53,233 nt of DNA from Clostridiales bacterium. GTDB lineage: Bacteria; Bacillota; Clostridia; Christensenellales; Aristaeellaceae. The DNA lies in contig SVGQ01000007.1 in the NCBI GenBank assembly GCA_015056245.1, forward strand, positions 1 to 53,233, in the 5' to 3' direction. This document shows, in pieces, positions 17,480 through 26,286 of the stretch. The notes below the pieces were generated by a model. The model did no database searches, had not been told where the DNA came from, and was given only the letters and a program-made list of their open reading frames with translations. The position numbers were made by a program, and so were the translations under genes. How positions within the stretch are numbered: position 1 is the first letter of the stretch; the number at the start of each line of letters is the position of its first letter.

Positions 17480-18175
17480 ATGAAAAAGCACACCCGCGTG
17501 GTAACCCCCTATGAACTCAACACCGGCAAGCTGGCAAAGCCCCTGCGTTTTTTGGTGATCAGCGACCTGCACTCCGAGCCCTTCGAGGACCTTCTGCCCC
17601 TGATGGAGGATGTGGACGCGGTGCTGGTGCCCGGAGATGTGAGCAACCGCTACAAGCAGGCTTACGATCAGGGGCTGGCTTTCCTGCGGGAGAGCGCCAA
17701 ACGGAAGCCCACCTTCTACTCCCTGGGCAATCATGAAACCCGCCAAGAGACATACGACGAGCTGATGGCATTGGTAAAGGAAAGCGGCGCGGAGGTGCTC
17801 ATCAACCGCTACGTTCGTTTCCATGATCTGTGGATCGGCGGCTGGTACGACCCGGAGGTTGTGCAGGTGCCGGACATGATGGACGAATTTGAACAGCTGG
17901 AAGGCTGCAAGCTGCTTCTGTGCCACAAGCCGGAGCACTACATGAACCTGCTGCGTCACCGGCAGGTGGATCTCACCATCGCCGGGCACGCTCACGGCGG
18001 GCAGATCCGCATTGGCAATCAGGGCATCTATGCCCCGGGCCAGCATTTCTTCCCCCGGTACACCAAAGGCTGGGAGAACGGCGGCAAGCTGCTCATCTCT
18101 GCCGGAGCTGGCAATCCCTGCCGCATGCCCCGCTGGAACAACCCCTGCGAAGTGCTGATGCTGACCGTGGACTGA
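17480..18175 (+). CDS. Calcineurin-like metallophosphoesterase with intact active site
   Basis: 231-residue cytoplasmic phosphoesterase. The metal-binding motifs are all present: ISDLHSE, PGDVSN, LGNHET, LLCHKPEH and GHAHGGQIRI. The C-terminal NPCRMPRWNNPCEVLMLTV resembles YkuE/YaeI-like proteins. There is no signal peptide, unlike the membrane-bound homologue at 4782. AAGGAGG is 8 bases before the ATG. It may hydrolyse phosphodiesters or nucleotides; the in vivo substrate is unknown. Confidence 0.88.
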   Translation: MKKHTRVVTPYELNTGKLAKPLRFLVISDLHSEPFEDLLPLMEDVDAVLVPGDVSNRYKQAYDQGLAFLRESAKRKPTFYSLGNHETRQETYDELMALVKESGAEVLINRYVRFHDLWIGGWYDPEVVQVPDMMDEFEQLEGCKLLLCHKPEHYMNLLRHRQVDLTIAGHAHGGQIRIGNQGIYAPGQHFFPRYTKGWENGGKLLISAGAGNPCRMPRWNNPCEVLMLTVD

Positions 18176-18259
18176 GGCATGGCACCCCGGCCGGGATAGC
18201 TGGGGCGCGGAGAGACAGCGTAAGCCCGCACTTTTTTCAACACGAAAGGAACCATCAAC

Positions 18260-19111
18260 ATGAACACCATCCGTACCATTCACTACAACCAGATCGCCGA
18301 TGCGGTCCGCGACCTGTGCATCGAGGCCTGTACCCAGCTGCCCCGGAGCGTCCGGGAGCTGCTGGGGGAAGCCCGGCAGCAGGAGCCCTTTCCCCCGGCT
18401 CAGGAAACGCTGGATCTGATTTGCCAAAATGCCGATATCGCTGCCGAGGGCGGCGTGCCCATCTGTCAGGATACGGGCATGGCGGTGGTCTACGCGGATG
18501 TGGGGCAGGATGTGCACATTGTGGGCGGTCTGCTCAGCGATGCGGTCAACGAGGGCGTGGCCCGGGGATATACCGACGGTTATCTGCGCAAGTCCATCGT
18601 GGGGGATCCCATCCGCCGGGGCAACACCGGCGACAACACCCCTGCTGTTCTGCATGTGCGGCTGGTGGAGGGCGACAGGATCCGTCTGGTGGTGTCCCCC
18701 AAGGGCTTCGGCAGCGAGAACATGAGCCGGGTCTGCATGCTCACCCCCGCCGACGGGCTGGAGGGCGTGAAGCGTTTCGTCCGGCAGGTGGTGCAGGTGG
18801 CGGGCGCCAATCCCTGCCCGCCCATGATGCTGGGCGTAGGCATCGGCGGCACCTTCGAGAAGGTGGCGGAGCTTGCCAAGGAAGCCTTGGTGGAGCTGCG
18901 GGAAGGCCCTCACCCCGACCCCTACTACGACGCGCTGGAGAAGGAACTGCTGGAGATGGTCAACAATTTGAGCATCGGGCCTCAGGGCTTCGGCGGCAGA
19001 ACCACAGCCCTCAGCGTGCGCATCAAGGCGTATCCCACCCATATCGCCGGGCTGCCCGTGGCGGTGAATGTGGGCTGCCATGTGACCCGTCACGCGGAGC
19101 GGGTGCTGTGA
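18260..19111 (+). CDS. Class I fumarate hydratase / tartrate dehydratase, alpha subunit
   Basis: 283 residues, matching the separate N-terminal subunit of the iron-sulfur hydro-lyases of the FumA/TtdA family. Candidate [4Fe-4S] cysteines are in PICQDTGMA, SRVCMLTP and NPCPPMM, and the family motifs GNTGDNTP, SPKGFGSEN and GIGGTFEKVAELAK are clear. These enzymes interconvert fumarate and malate (or act on tartrate). The beta subunit that completes the active site normally follows directly; here a nucleotidyltransferase gene does instead. The partner is either elsewhere or lost. Confidence 0.9.
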   Translation: MNTIRTIHYNQIADAVRDLCIEACTQLPRSVRELLGEARQQEPFPPAQETLDLICQNADIAAEGGVPICQDTGMAVVYADVGQDVHIVGGLLSDAVNEGVARGYTDGYLRKSIVGDPIRRGNTGDNTPAVLHVRLVEGDRIRLVVSPKGFGSENMSRVCMLTPADGLEGVKRFVRQVVQVAGANPCPPMMLGVGIGGTFEKVAELAKEALVELREGPHPDPYYDALEKELLEMVNNLSIGPQGFGGRTTALSVRIKAYPTHIAGLPVAVNVGCHVTRHAERVL

Positions 19112-19128
19112 GGGAGGCGCTTGCCCAA

Positions 19129-19935
19129 ATGACCAGACAGAGCGCACAGGCCCATCTGCTGGCGCTGGCAGAGCGGCTGTTCCGTCTGCCGGAATGCCTG
19201 CGGCTGGAGATCCGGCAGGTGACCATCCGCCGGGAAGACTGGGCACAGCCGGATACCCGGGAGCGTTTGGTAGAGGAAGCCATGGATGCCAGCTGGCACG
19301 ATGCTTACAGCGATATCGACATGACCATTAGGGTCAGGGAAATCCGCCAGCAGCCGCTGGACTGGCTGCGCCGGGCGGGCGTGGATGAAACCCACTGTCT
19401 GGGGTTCTTTGCCGTACCGGAAAGCGGCGCGTGCCGGGTGGTATTCCGGGACGGGCACCGGTATGATCTTTCCATCGCACCACAAACCGCGCCCCGGCAG
19501 CCACTGCCGGTGGTTGACAACCCGGAGCATCCCCACTGGCCCCGGGCTGCGGTGAACCGCTTCTGGTTTGTGCAGGTGCAGGCGCTGGGCAAGCTGTACC
19601 GGCAGGATTATCTCATCGCCCGGCATCTGGCCCATATGCAGCTGAACGAAACCCTGGTGCAGCAGATGGTGCTGCGGGATCTTCGGCTGGGCACCAATCA
19701 CCACCGGTACGGCGGGAAGGAAGCGGCTGTTTATCAGCAATATGCGGGGCAGAATCCCCTTGGTACCGGAGAGGCCGCCTTTGATGAGATCGCCTCCCAG
19801 CTCTACTGCGCCGCTCAGGCTTACGATGAGCTGACCCGTGCCTTCTACCCGGACGAGGCTGCCCGGACCCCCGTGTATCTGAACATCTGGCAGCAGTACG
19901 AACAGCACCGGCTGGAAAATCAACGAACGGAATGA
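19129..19935 (+). CDS. Nucleotidyltransferase-fold protein (aminoglycoside adenylyltransferase-like)
   Basis: 268 residues. WHDAYSDIDMTIRV matches the G-S-x(n)-S-D-I-D-x metal motif of the DNA polymerase beta / ANT superfamily, although the canonical Gly-Ser is replaced by residues ending Trp-His-Asp. The helical C-terminal half (NRFWFVQVQALGKLYRQDYLIA, ...QQMVLRDL) resembles ANT(6)-type proteins. A GTG at 19108 is an alternative start overlapping the fumarase stop; the ATG at 19129 has GGGAGG upstream. It sits with GNAT enzymes. A resistance role is possible but not shown by sequence; RNA or small-molecule substrates are equally possible. Confidence 0.7.
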   Translation: MTRQSAQAHLLALAERLFRLPECLRLEIRQVTIRREDWAQPDTRERLVEEAMDASWHDAYSDIDMTIRVREIRQQPLDWLRRAGVDETHCLGFFAVPESGACRVVFRDGHRYDLSIAPQTAPRQPLPVVDNPEHPHWPRAAVNRFWFVQVQALGKLYRQDYLIARHLAHMQLNETLVQQMVLRDLRLGTNHHRYGGKEAAVYQQYAGQNPLGTGEAAFDEIASQLYCAAQAYDELTRAFYPDEAARTPVYLNIWQQYEQHRLENQRTE

Positions 19936-19969
19936 ACCGGGTTCTCCCGATCTTAGCAGGAGGCAACCA

Positions 19970-20413
19970 ATGATCACCATCCGCATCATGACCCCCGCCG
20001 ACTATGACGGCGTATATGACCTGTGGATCCACACCCCGGGCATGGGCCTCAACACCACCGACGACAGCCGGGAGGGCATCGAAAAGTACCTGCGGCGCAA
20101 CCCCACCACCAGTTTTGTGGCTTTGGACGGGGAAAGCATCATCGGTGTGATCATGGCAGGCCATGACGGACGGCGGGGATACATCCATCACACCGCCGTG
20201 CTGCCGGATTACCGGGGGCAGGGCATTGCCCGGGAACTGGTGAACCACGCCATGGACGCGCTGGAAGCAGAGGGCATCCACAAGGTGGCGCTGGTGGCCT
20301 TTGCCCGCAACGAGATTGGCAATGGCTTCTGGCAGAAAATCGGCTTTGACAAACGGGACGATCTGGTGTACCGCAACAAGAACATTCATGATCTGGAGCG
20401 GCTGGACACCTGA
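19970..20413 (+). CDS. GNAT-family acetyltransferase
   Basis: 147 residues with the acetyl-CoA motif LPDYRGQGIARELVNHAM (about 82-99) and the terminal ARNEIGNGFWQKIGFDKRDD segment of a RimI-like fold. AGGAGGC precedes the ATG. It lies 34 bp after the nucleotidyltransferase and 26 bp before another acetyltransferase, so all three are probably co-transcribed. Substrate unknown. Confidence 0.85.
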   Translation: MITIRIMTPADYDGVYDLWIHTPGMGLNTTDDSREGIEKYLRRNPTTSFVALDGESIIGVIMAGHDGRRGYIHHTAVLPDYRGQGIARELVNHAMDALEAEGIHKVALVAFARNEIGNGFWQKIGFDKRDDLVYRNKNIHDLERLDT

Positions 20414-20439
20414 CCCGCCCAAGAAAGGATGGACAGCCC

Positions 20440-20919
20440 ATGATCCGACCCGCTTCCCCGGCGGATGCCTCCCGCATTGCAGAGATCCTCATCTTTGTGA
20501 AGCGGATGAATTACCGCCGGATTTTTCAGGATGACCAGGTATCCTTCGGAGAGATGCAGGTGCTGCCGCTGGCCCTTTCCTATCAGAATGACCCAGAGCT
20601 TCTGCAGGGCCTGTATGTGTACGATGACGGCTTTGTCAAGGGACTGGTGGATATCAAGGGCAGGCAGATCCGCCAGCTGTATGTGGATTCCTTCTTTGCC
20701 GGGCAGGGCATCGGCGGGCAGCTGATCCGCTTTGCCGTGGAACAGCATGGCTGCGATCAGTTGTGGGTGCTGGAAAAAAACACGGACGCAATCCGGTTTT
20801 ATCAGCGGCATGGCTTTGCTTTTACCGGCAAGCGGCAATTGCAGGAGGGTACCTCCCAATGGCTGGCGGAGATGGAGCGGATCCACCTGTCTTGCATTCC
20901 TGCCGGATACCCGCTATAA
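20440..20919 (+). CDS. GNAT-family acetyltransferase
   Basis: 159 residues. The CoA-binding loop is FFAGQGIGGQLIRFAV (about 86-101), preceded by IRQLYVDS. LEKNTDAIRFYQRHGFAFTGK is the typical terminal motif with the Asn and Tyr of GNATs. AAAGGATGG precedes the ATG. Third GNAT in this 4-kb stretch and not closely similar to the other two. Substrate unknown. Confidence 0.85.
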   Translation: MIRPASPADASRIAEILIFVKRMNYRRIFQDDQVSFGEMQVLPLALSYQNDPELLQGLYVYDDGFVKGLVDIKGRQIRQLYVDSFFAGQGIGGQLIRFAVEQHGCDQLWVLEKNTDAIRFYQRHGFAFTGKRQLQEGTSQWLAEMERIHLSCIPAGYPL

Positions 20920-20973
20920 TATTCCCGTATGCCCATCCAGGCAGATCAAACTTGAACAAGGATATTGAACAGT

Positions 20974-22296
20974 ATGAAGAAGATGCATGGAATGAAGCGG
21001 CTGTTTGTGCTGCTGACGGCGCTGCTGCTGGCGGTGTCTCCGGTTCTGTCGCTGGCGGAAGCCGCGCAGGAAACGGATGCCGACCAGGGCGAGCGGATCA
21101 ACTATGTGGGCAAGGCCAGCAGCGCTCTCAAGGTGCGCGTTGAGCCCGACAAGAATGCCCGCGGCGTGGACAGCGTACCCAAGAATTCCACCGTATATGT
21201 GCTGGAATTGGTGGGCGAGGACTGGGCCAAGATCAAAACCAGCAACACCACCGGTTATGTGCTGGCCAAGTATATCTCCAACATGCAGGATGTGAGCCAT
21301 CTCTCCGCGGAGGAACTGGACGAGCCGGAGGAACTGCCCGATGGTTCCGATCCCTTTGTGGCTGAAGTGACGGAGTTCAAAGAGGGCTACAAAGCGCTGG
21401 TGCTGACCTCCGATTACATCTACGAGACCCCCACCACCAACGCGCCCAAAGTGGCTCATGTGCTGGCTGCCAAAGAAGTGATCGTCAGCACGGTCAGCGG
21501 CGACTGGTGCCTGATGCGCTACAAGAACACCGAGGGCTATATGCTGTGCTCCAGCCTGTACATGTGGGACCGTCTGGATCCCTATGCAGGCGAGATCCCC
21601 GGCCTGACGGTGATGCCCAAGATCGTGGTCACCAACCGCACCGCCGAGGTATACAGCATGGAGGATAACAGCATCCTCAAGGATTATCCCATGCCTCCGG
21701 GTAGCTGCCTGACGGTGTATGAAAAGGACGCGCTGGGCCGCTACCGCACCCCCTACCACCGCACCATGGGCTATATCAACGAAGACGCCGTGGCCTACGA
21801 GATGGATGTGGTGCCCTGGGAGGATGCCCAGCCCGGCGATCTGATCGCCGCCATGACCACCTTCTATGCGGTGGGCGTGACCACGCTGAACTATCAAGGC
21901 CGCAACTGGAATATCTACCTTGCCACCAGCATGATCAACGGTACAGTGCTCCAGCCCGGTCAGGCCTACGATATGAACGCCACCATCGGCCCCTACCGCA
22001 AGTCCACCGGCTATCACGAAGCGCCCATCATGAGTCAGGATGCCCTCACCGGCTACGGCGGCGGCACCTGTCAGGTCAATACCACCTTCTATATGACCAA
22101 CATCATGCTGCCGATCCTTATCAACCACCGCAGACCCCACGCGGATGTGGGCATCTACTATGTGCCCCGCGGTTTTGACGCAGCTGTCGGCGGCGGCGAT
22201 ATCAACCTGCAGCTGACCAATACCCTGCCCTACGCCATCCGGTATCAGTTCTTTATTTCCGACGGCGTGCTCACCTGCTGCATTTTCCGGGCATAA
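20974..22296 (+). CDS. Secreted VanW-family protein with SH3-like repeats
   Basis: 440 residues with an N-terminal signal peptide ending near LSLAEAA. Two SH3b-like modules follow (about 40-95 and 140-195; KASSALKVRVEPDKNA and TTGYVLAKYI are diagnostic), implying cell-wall binding. The C-terminal VanW domain has the signature TGYGGGTCQVNTTFYM (about residue 360) after MINGTVLQPGQAYDMN. VanW proteins occur with vancomycin-resistance and envelope genes, but their biochemical role is unclear. The ATG at 20974 has AAGGA upstream. A strong terminator follows. Confidence 0.88.
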   Translation: MKKMHGMKRLFVLLTALLLAVSPVLSLAEAAQETDADQGERINYVGKASSALKVRVEPDKNARGVDSVPKNSTVYVLELVGEDWAKIKTSNTTGYVLAKYISNMQDVSHLSAEELDEPEELPDGSDPFVAEVTEFKEGYKALVLTSDYIYETPTTNAPKVAHVLAAKEVIVSTVSGDWCLMRYKNTEGYMLCSSLYMWDRLDPYAGEIPGLTVMPKIVVTNRTAEVYSMEDNSILKDYPMPPGSCLTVYEKDALGRYRTPYHRTMGYINEDAVAYEMDVVPWEDAQPGDLIAAMTTFYAVGVTTLNYQGRNWNIYLATSMINGTVLQPGQAYDMNATIGPYRKSTGYHEAPIMSQDALTGYGGGTCQVNTTFYMTNIMLPILINHRRPHADVGIYYVPRGFDAAVGGGDINLQLTNTLPYAIRYQFFISDGVLTCCIFRA

Positions 22297-22317
22297 CCGG
22301 GCAGCGGACAACCACAG

Positions 22318-22364
22318 AGAGAACCCCGTTTTCCGGCGCAAGACACCGGGAAACGGGGTTCTTT
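22318..22364 (+). terminator. Intrinsic terminator of the VanW gene
   Basis: AGAACCCCGTTTTCCGG pairs with CCGGGAAACGGGGTTCT, then TTT. Very stable stem. Confidence 0.88.
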
Positions 22365-22541
22365 GATCTCTTTGAAATGTTACGCCACAGCGCATACGAT
22401 CAACCGGAGCCTGATGGGTTTGGCCCGCTGCTTCTTGTATGGCAAAGCCCGCACTGGATTCCGCGCTGTTCATCATTTGCGCGGTTTCCGCGTGCACCTG
22501 TCGGGTGCATTTCCATGCGCAGCAGCAGGTCTTCGTATCAG

Positions 22542-24071
22542 TCAGTTCAGTTCCACATAGCACTTCTCGCTGCCGGTGCGCCACTGACCATCCTTACACA
22601 ACAGCCGTGTGCGCAGATAGCCCACATATGCCTGTTTCACCACCAGCGTGCCAGTCCAGAGAATCTCTTTTCCAACCGTACGGGAGTGTATCTGTGCGGA
22701 CAGTTCCTGGTCATTGTCGTCGATCAGTCTCAGGTCGCTGATGTTCCGATCCGTGGTAATGGAAATGGTCAGCACAGCAGGCAGTCCGGCAGATTCCGGA
22801 CTCACCTTCATAGGCCCGGTGGATTGGGTGGTGTTCTTGACGGTTTCCACCAGCTTGGTGGCCTGATGGAACAATTTTTCGCCATAGCCGCTCAGCCACA
22901 GGAATGCACCAGCGGCAGCCAGCAGCATCAGCGCCAGCAGCACCGTCAGCAGGCGCTTGCCCCGGCGCAGCTTGGGAATATCAAGGGTGGATACCGGCGC
23001 GGGAATGGGCATGGAGGAAGTATCCATGCAGTCCTCCTCCGGGTCGTCATCCTCTTCCAGCACATCCTCGGCATACCAGGGATACTGCTTGAGGGGATTA
23101 TCCAGCGGCATTTCGAAAAAGTCAGCCGGAGGATTCGCAGGATCCGGGATGGACTCAGCCTCACGGGCAGCCTCCGGCAGGAACATTTCCTGCGCCGCCG
23201 GGGCGGGATCAGGGACGGGTTCCGGCTGTGGCGCGGGTTCTGGCTGGGCTGCGGGAGTGGACTCGATCTGAGGGAACAGGTCTGCAGGCTGGGAAAGCGT
23301 CTGAGCCGTCGGGGCATCCGGGCGGCTTTCCTTATGCGGAGCAGACGGCAGTGGATCTTCCACCGGCGGGAAGAAGGCATCAGGCTGGATCTCCAGCCGG
23401 GGCATGGCAGGGATGGTCTCCATGGGCGCGGCAACCGCCGGGGGCATCTGCGCCGAGGGCATCTGAGACCGCTGAGCCTGTTCCGCTGCCTCCCGTTCCT
23501 GCCGCATCACCATCCGGCGGCGGCGGGGAGAGGCGGGCTGACGGGCTTCCTCCATCAGCATGGCATCCGACAGCAGCGATTCATCCACCTGACGGGAGGG
23601 GGCATAACCCGCTGCCGGCTGCTGGACAGGCTGCCCGGCATAGGCATCCATGGGCAGGCGGTGGGGCTGGGCGGGTCTGAGGGGCTGCTGGGGAGCGGGC
23701 TGAGGGGGCTGCTGCACACCTGTGGACTGCTGATAAAAAACAGCGGCAGGCTGCACAGGCTGAGGCGTATAGGCATACCGCTGCGCCATCTGGGGCTGGA
23801 CGACCTGCCGGGCAGCATGCGCCTGCCGGGCGGCCTGCTCCACTGCCTGCTGCACAGCGGACTGGGGCTGCGCGGCAGCCTGCCGCGCCATAGCCTGCTG
23901 ACGGGCAGCAGCAGCGCGGGCAGCATAAATCGCCTCGTTATGGTCAGGCTCGTTGGGGGTATATGGCCCGGCAGGTTCCAGCGGTCGCCGGGTCTGATCG
24001 TTGCGGATCAGCTGCTGGGATTGCATGGGGCGCATCCACGGATTGGCAGGATGATTTCGCTGATCGGACAT
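22542..24071 (-). CDS. Single-pass membrane protein with long Pro/Gln/Ala-rich cytoplasmic region
   Basis: 509 residues, not assigned to a known family. Residues 1-175 are Gln/Ala/Pro-rich and low in complexity; about 175-365 is Pro/Glu-rich with an acidic run (EEDDDPEED) before a basic stretch and one membrane segment (about 373-392, LLTVLLALMLLAAAGAFLWL). The roughly 110-residue C-terminal part looks like a compact extracellular beta domain ending in ...SEKCYVELN. Topology would be N-in, C-out. Composition resembles bacterial division or wall-associated proteins, but no motif proves it. It lies downstream of a thioredoxin-like gene on the same strand. Confidence 0.8.
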   Translation of the reverse strand: MSDQRNHPANPWMRPMQSQQLIRNDQTRRPLEPAGPYTPNEPDHNEAIYAARAAAARQQAMARQAAAQPQSAVQQAVEQAARQAHAARQVVQPQMAQRYAYTPQPVQPAAVFYQQSTGVQQPPQPAPQQPLRPAQPHRLPMDAYAGQPVQQPAAGYAPSRQVDESLLSDAMLMEEARQPASPRRRRMVMRQEREAAEQAQRSQMPSAQMPPAVAAPMETIPAMPRLEIQPDAFFPPVEDPLPSAPHKESRPDAPTAQTLSQPADLFPQIESTPAAQPEPAPQPEPVPDPAPAAQEMFLPEAAREAESIPDPANPPADFFEMPLDNPLKQYPWYAEDVLEEDDDPEEDCMDTSSMPIPAPVSTLDIPKLRRGKRLLTVLLALMLLAAAGAFLWLSGYGEKLFHQATKLVETVKNTTQSTGPMKVSPESAGLPAVLTISITTDRNISDLRLIDDNDQELSAQIHSRTVGKEILWTGTLVVKQAYVGYLRTRLLCKDGQWRTGSEKCYVELN

Positions 24072-24178
24072 GGAGAATCACTCTTTCTCAAAATGGATTG
24101 AACCAAAACGCGTCATCTGATCAATTGATTATAGCATATTATTGATAGAATACCAACGCTCCGCCGCCGGGAGAATAG

Positions 24179-24216
24179 AAAAAACCTGCATCGACCGCAG
24201 CTGCGGCAAATGCAGG
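24179..24216 (-). terminator. Intrinsic terminator of the thioredoxin-like gene
   Basis: On the minus strand CCTGCAT and ATGCAGG enclose an inner CCGCAG/CTGCGG stem and are followed by TTTTTTC. It separates this gene from the Pro-rich membrane protein gene. Confidence 0.8.
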
Positions 24217-24227
24217 CAACAGCCGGT

Positions 24228-24764
24228 TCATTGGGCCGGCGCCGGGGAGGCGTTGTGAAGCTGCGTTACATTCAGCGCGATCAGCGCATCTGCGATGGTC
24301 TGGTAAGACAGCTGACCGCTGTAGCCGGAGCAGGGACTGCCCTGAGCATCCAGCAGGAGCACATTGGGGTAGCTGGTCAGGCCCAGCGTATGGCACAGGG
24401 TGCAGTTCTGATCCTCATAGATATTCATGCCATCCAGCTGGAAGCGTTCCCGGATGGCATCGCTTTCCTTCTGGCCTTCGTTTTCCCACGCATGCACCAG
24501 AATGATCTCCACATCCTGCGGGTCGAAATCGTCATGGATCCTCTTCCACACAGGCAGCGTCGCCTTGGCTTCATCGCTATTGCAGGTATAGAAGAACAAG
24601 GCCATCACCTTGCCCCGGTAGGGAGACAGGTCCAGATCAGCAATGCTGCTGATATAATCGGTCACATCAAAAGAGATGGGTTCCTCCTCTTGCGCAACCG
24701 CTGTACCCATACACAAAAGCAGCACAAGGGCCGTCAACAGGCTGATCATTCTGTTAAGGGTCAT
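24228..24764 (-). CDS. Secreted thioredoxin-fold protein with displaced CxxC
   Basis: 178 residues with a signal peptide ending TAVAQ. The region KVMALFFYTCNSDEAKATLPVWKRI matches the redox strand-helix of TlpA/ResA-type thioredoxins, but the usual WCxxC site reads YTCNSD, with a single cysteine. A CTLC motif occurs about 55 residues later, in QNCTLCHTLGLTSYPNVLLLD, where the cis-Pro segment (SYPNV) follows directly. Either the active site has moved or the protein is not a conventional oxidoreductase. GAAGGGA precedes the ATG. No partner genes are evident. Confidence 0.8.
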   Translation of the reverse strand: MTLNRMISLLTALVLLLCMGTAVAQEEEPISFDVTDYISSIADLDLSPYRGKVMALFFYTCNSDEAKATLPVWKRIHDDFDPQDVEIILVHAWENEGQKESDAIRERFQLDGMNIYEDQNCTLCHTLGLTSYPNVLLLDAQGSPCSGYSGQLSYQTIADALIALNVTQLHNASPAPAQ

Positions 24765-24945
24765 CTGGATCCCTTCTTTCTATATGTTCGGTTCTATCAC
24801 ACAGGGATGAGCCATATGGTACTTATTATGATACCACGAATGCACCCAAAAGGAAAGGGCATGAAAGGAAGTTCATGTAAATGAAAAATGAAAAGATAAA
24901 AATTGCATTTTTCCCGTACAGTGGCAAAAAAGCCCCCCGGGAGGG

Positions 24946-24974
24946 TTTACCGGAAAAATGGATTGTGCTATAAT
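24946..24974 (+). promoter_or_regulatory. Promoter of the aminotransferase / Re-citrate-synthase-like operon
   Basis: TTTACC, 17 bp, TATAAT. The leader to the ATG at 25086 is about 105 nt. The rest of the 24765-25085 gap holds nothing else recognisable. Confidence 0.65.
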
Positions 24975-25085
24975 CTTTACAATTCTTTCGCCCAGGAGCT
25001 TCCCTCCGGAGCCAAAGAAGGCACAAATGCAGGATGCAAACTGCAAATTTTCATTTTTCGTGTAAGCAACAGGAGGGGAACGGCT

Positions 25086-26285
25086 ATGCCGCTGGGAATT
25101 TCCAACAATTGCAGAAACATTGCACCGTCTGCCACGCTGGCGATGGATGCCAAAGCCAAAGCCATGCGCGCTGCTGGCGTGGATGTGGTGGGTTTTGCCG
25201 CAGGCGAGCCGGATTTTGATACCCCTCAGGTGGTCCGCGAGGCCATGAAGGATGCGCTGGACCGGGGCATGACCCGCTACACCGCCGCCGCAGGCACCCC
25301 GGAAGTGCGGGATGCCATCTCAAAGCGGCTGGAGATGGATCACGGTCTGCATTATGAGCAGAACCAGATCATCGTGACCAGCGGCGCCAAACACGCGCTG
25401 TATACCGCCTTCCAGAGCCTGTGCAGCGAGGAGGACGAAGTGATTATCCCCACCCCCTGCTGGGTCAGCTACCCGGAGATGGTGCGCATGGCAGGCGGCA
25501 AGAGCGTGCTGGTGGAGTGCCCCGAAGAAAACGGCTTCCTGCCTGCCATCGAGGATATCGAGAAAGTGGTTACCGAGCGCACCAAAGCCTTTGTGCTCAC
25601 CAACCCCTCCAACCCCAACGGCTGCATCTGGGATGAGGCACGTCTGCGGGCGCTGGTGCAGCTGGCGGTGGATAAACAGTTTTTTATCATTGCCGACGAG
25701 ATCTACGAAAAGCTGGTGTACGGCGCGGCAAAGCATGTAGCCGTCGCCACCCTGAGCCCTGAGGCTTACACCCACACCATCCTCATCGGCGGCGTGAGCA
25801 AATCCTACGCCATGACCGGCCTTCGCATCGGTTTTGCCGCTGGCCCGGTGGATGTGATCGCCGGTATGGTCAACTACCAGAGCCAATCAACCTCCGCCCC
25901 CAACAGCGCAGCCCAGCACGCTGCCGCCGTGGCCTACACCATGGATCAAAGCTGCGTGGAAGAGATGCGTCAGCAATTTGAAAAGCGGCGCAACTATATC
26001 GTTGAGCGCATCAACGCCATTCCCGGCGTCAGCTGCCGCATGCCTGACGGCGCGTTCTACGTGATGATGAACATGACCCGGCTGGTGGGCAAGCGCTATG
26101 GCGAAAAAATCATCGAAAACAGCAACGACCTTGCCCTTCTGCTTTTGGAGAATGCCCATGTGGCGCTGGTGCCCGGCAACGCTTTTCTGGCTGAGGGCTT
26201 CTGCCGCCTCAGCTACGCCACCAGCATGGAAAATATCAAGAAGGGCATGGACCGGATTGAAGCCTTCGTAAAGGAGTTGTGCTAA
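25086..26285 (+). CDS. Class I aminotransferase, aspartate aminotransferase-like
   Basis: 399-residue PLP enzyme of fold type I, subgroup I-gamma. Motifs: VVGFAAGEPDFDTP, TRYTAAAGTPEVRDAI, the Asn-Pro-X-Asn-Pro segment LTNPSNPNG, IIADEIYEKLVY, and the Schiff-base lysine in GGVSKSYAMTGLRIGF, with a C-terminal Arg in EGFCRLSYATS. It probably transfers the amino group between aspartate and 2-oxoglutarate. AGGAGGGGAACGGCT precedes the ATG at 25086. The next gene begins one base after this stop codon, implying a functional link to the LeuA-like enzyme. Confidence 0.9.
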   Translation: MPLGISNNCRNIAPSATLAMDAKAKAMRAAGVDVVGFAAGEPDFDTPQVVREAMKDALDRGMTRYTAAAGTPEVRDAISKRLEMDHGLHYEQNQIIVTSGAKHALYTAFQSLCSEEDEVIIPTPCWVSYPEMVRMAGGKSVLVECPEENGFLPAIEDIEKVVTERTKAFVLTNPSNPNGCIWDEARLRALVQLAVDKQFFIIADEIYEKLVYGAAKHVAVATLSPEAYTHTILIGGVSKSYAMTGLRIGFAAGPVDVIAGMVNYQSQSTSAPNSAAQHAAAVAYTMDQSCVEEMRQQFEKRRNYIVERINAIPGVSCRMPDGAFYVMMNMTRLVGKRYGEKIIENSNDLALLLLENAHVALVPGNAFLAEGFCRLSYATSMENIKKGMDRIEAFVKELC

Positions 26286-26286
26286 A

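Noticed and set aside
19129-19935. Certain aminoglycoside-resistance gene
   Set aside because: Only the general nucleotidyltransferase motif is present, with a changed Gly-Ser, so resistance cannot be claimed.
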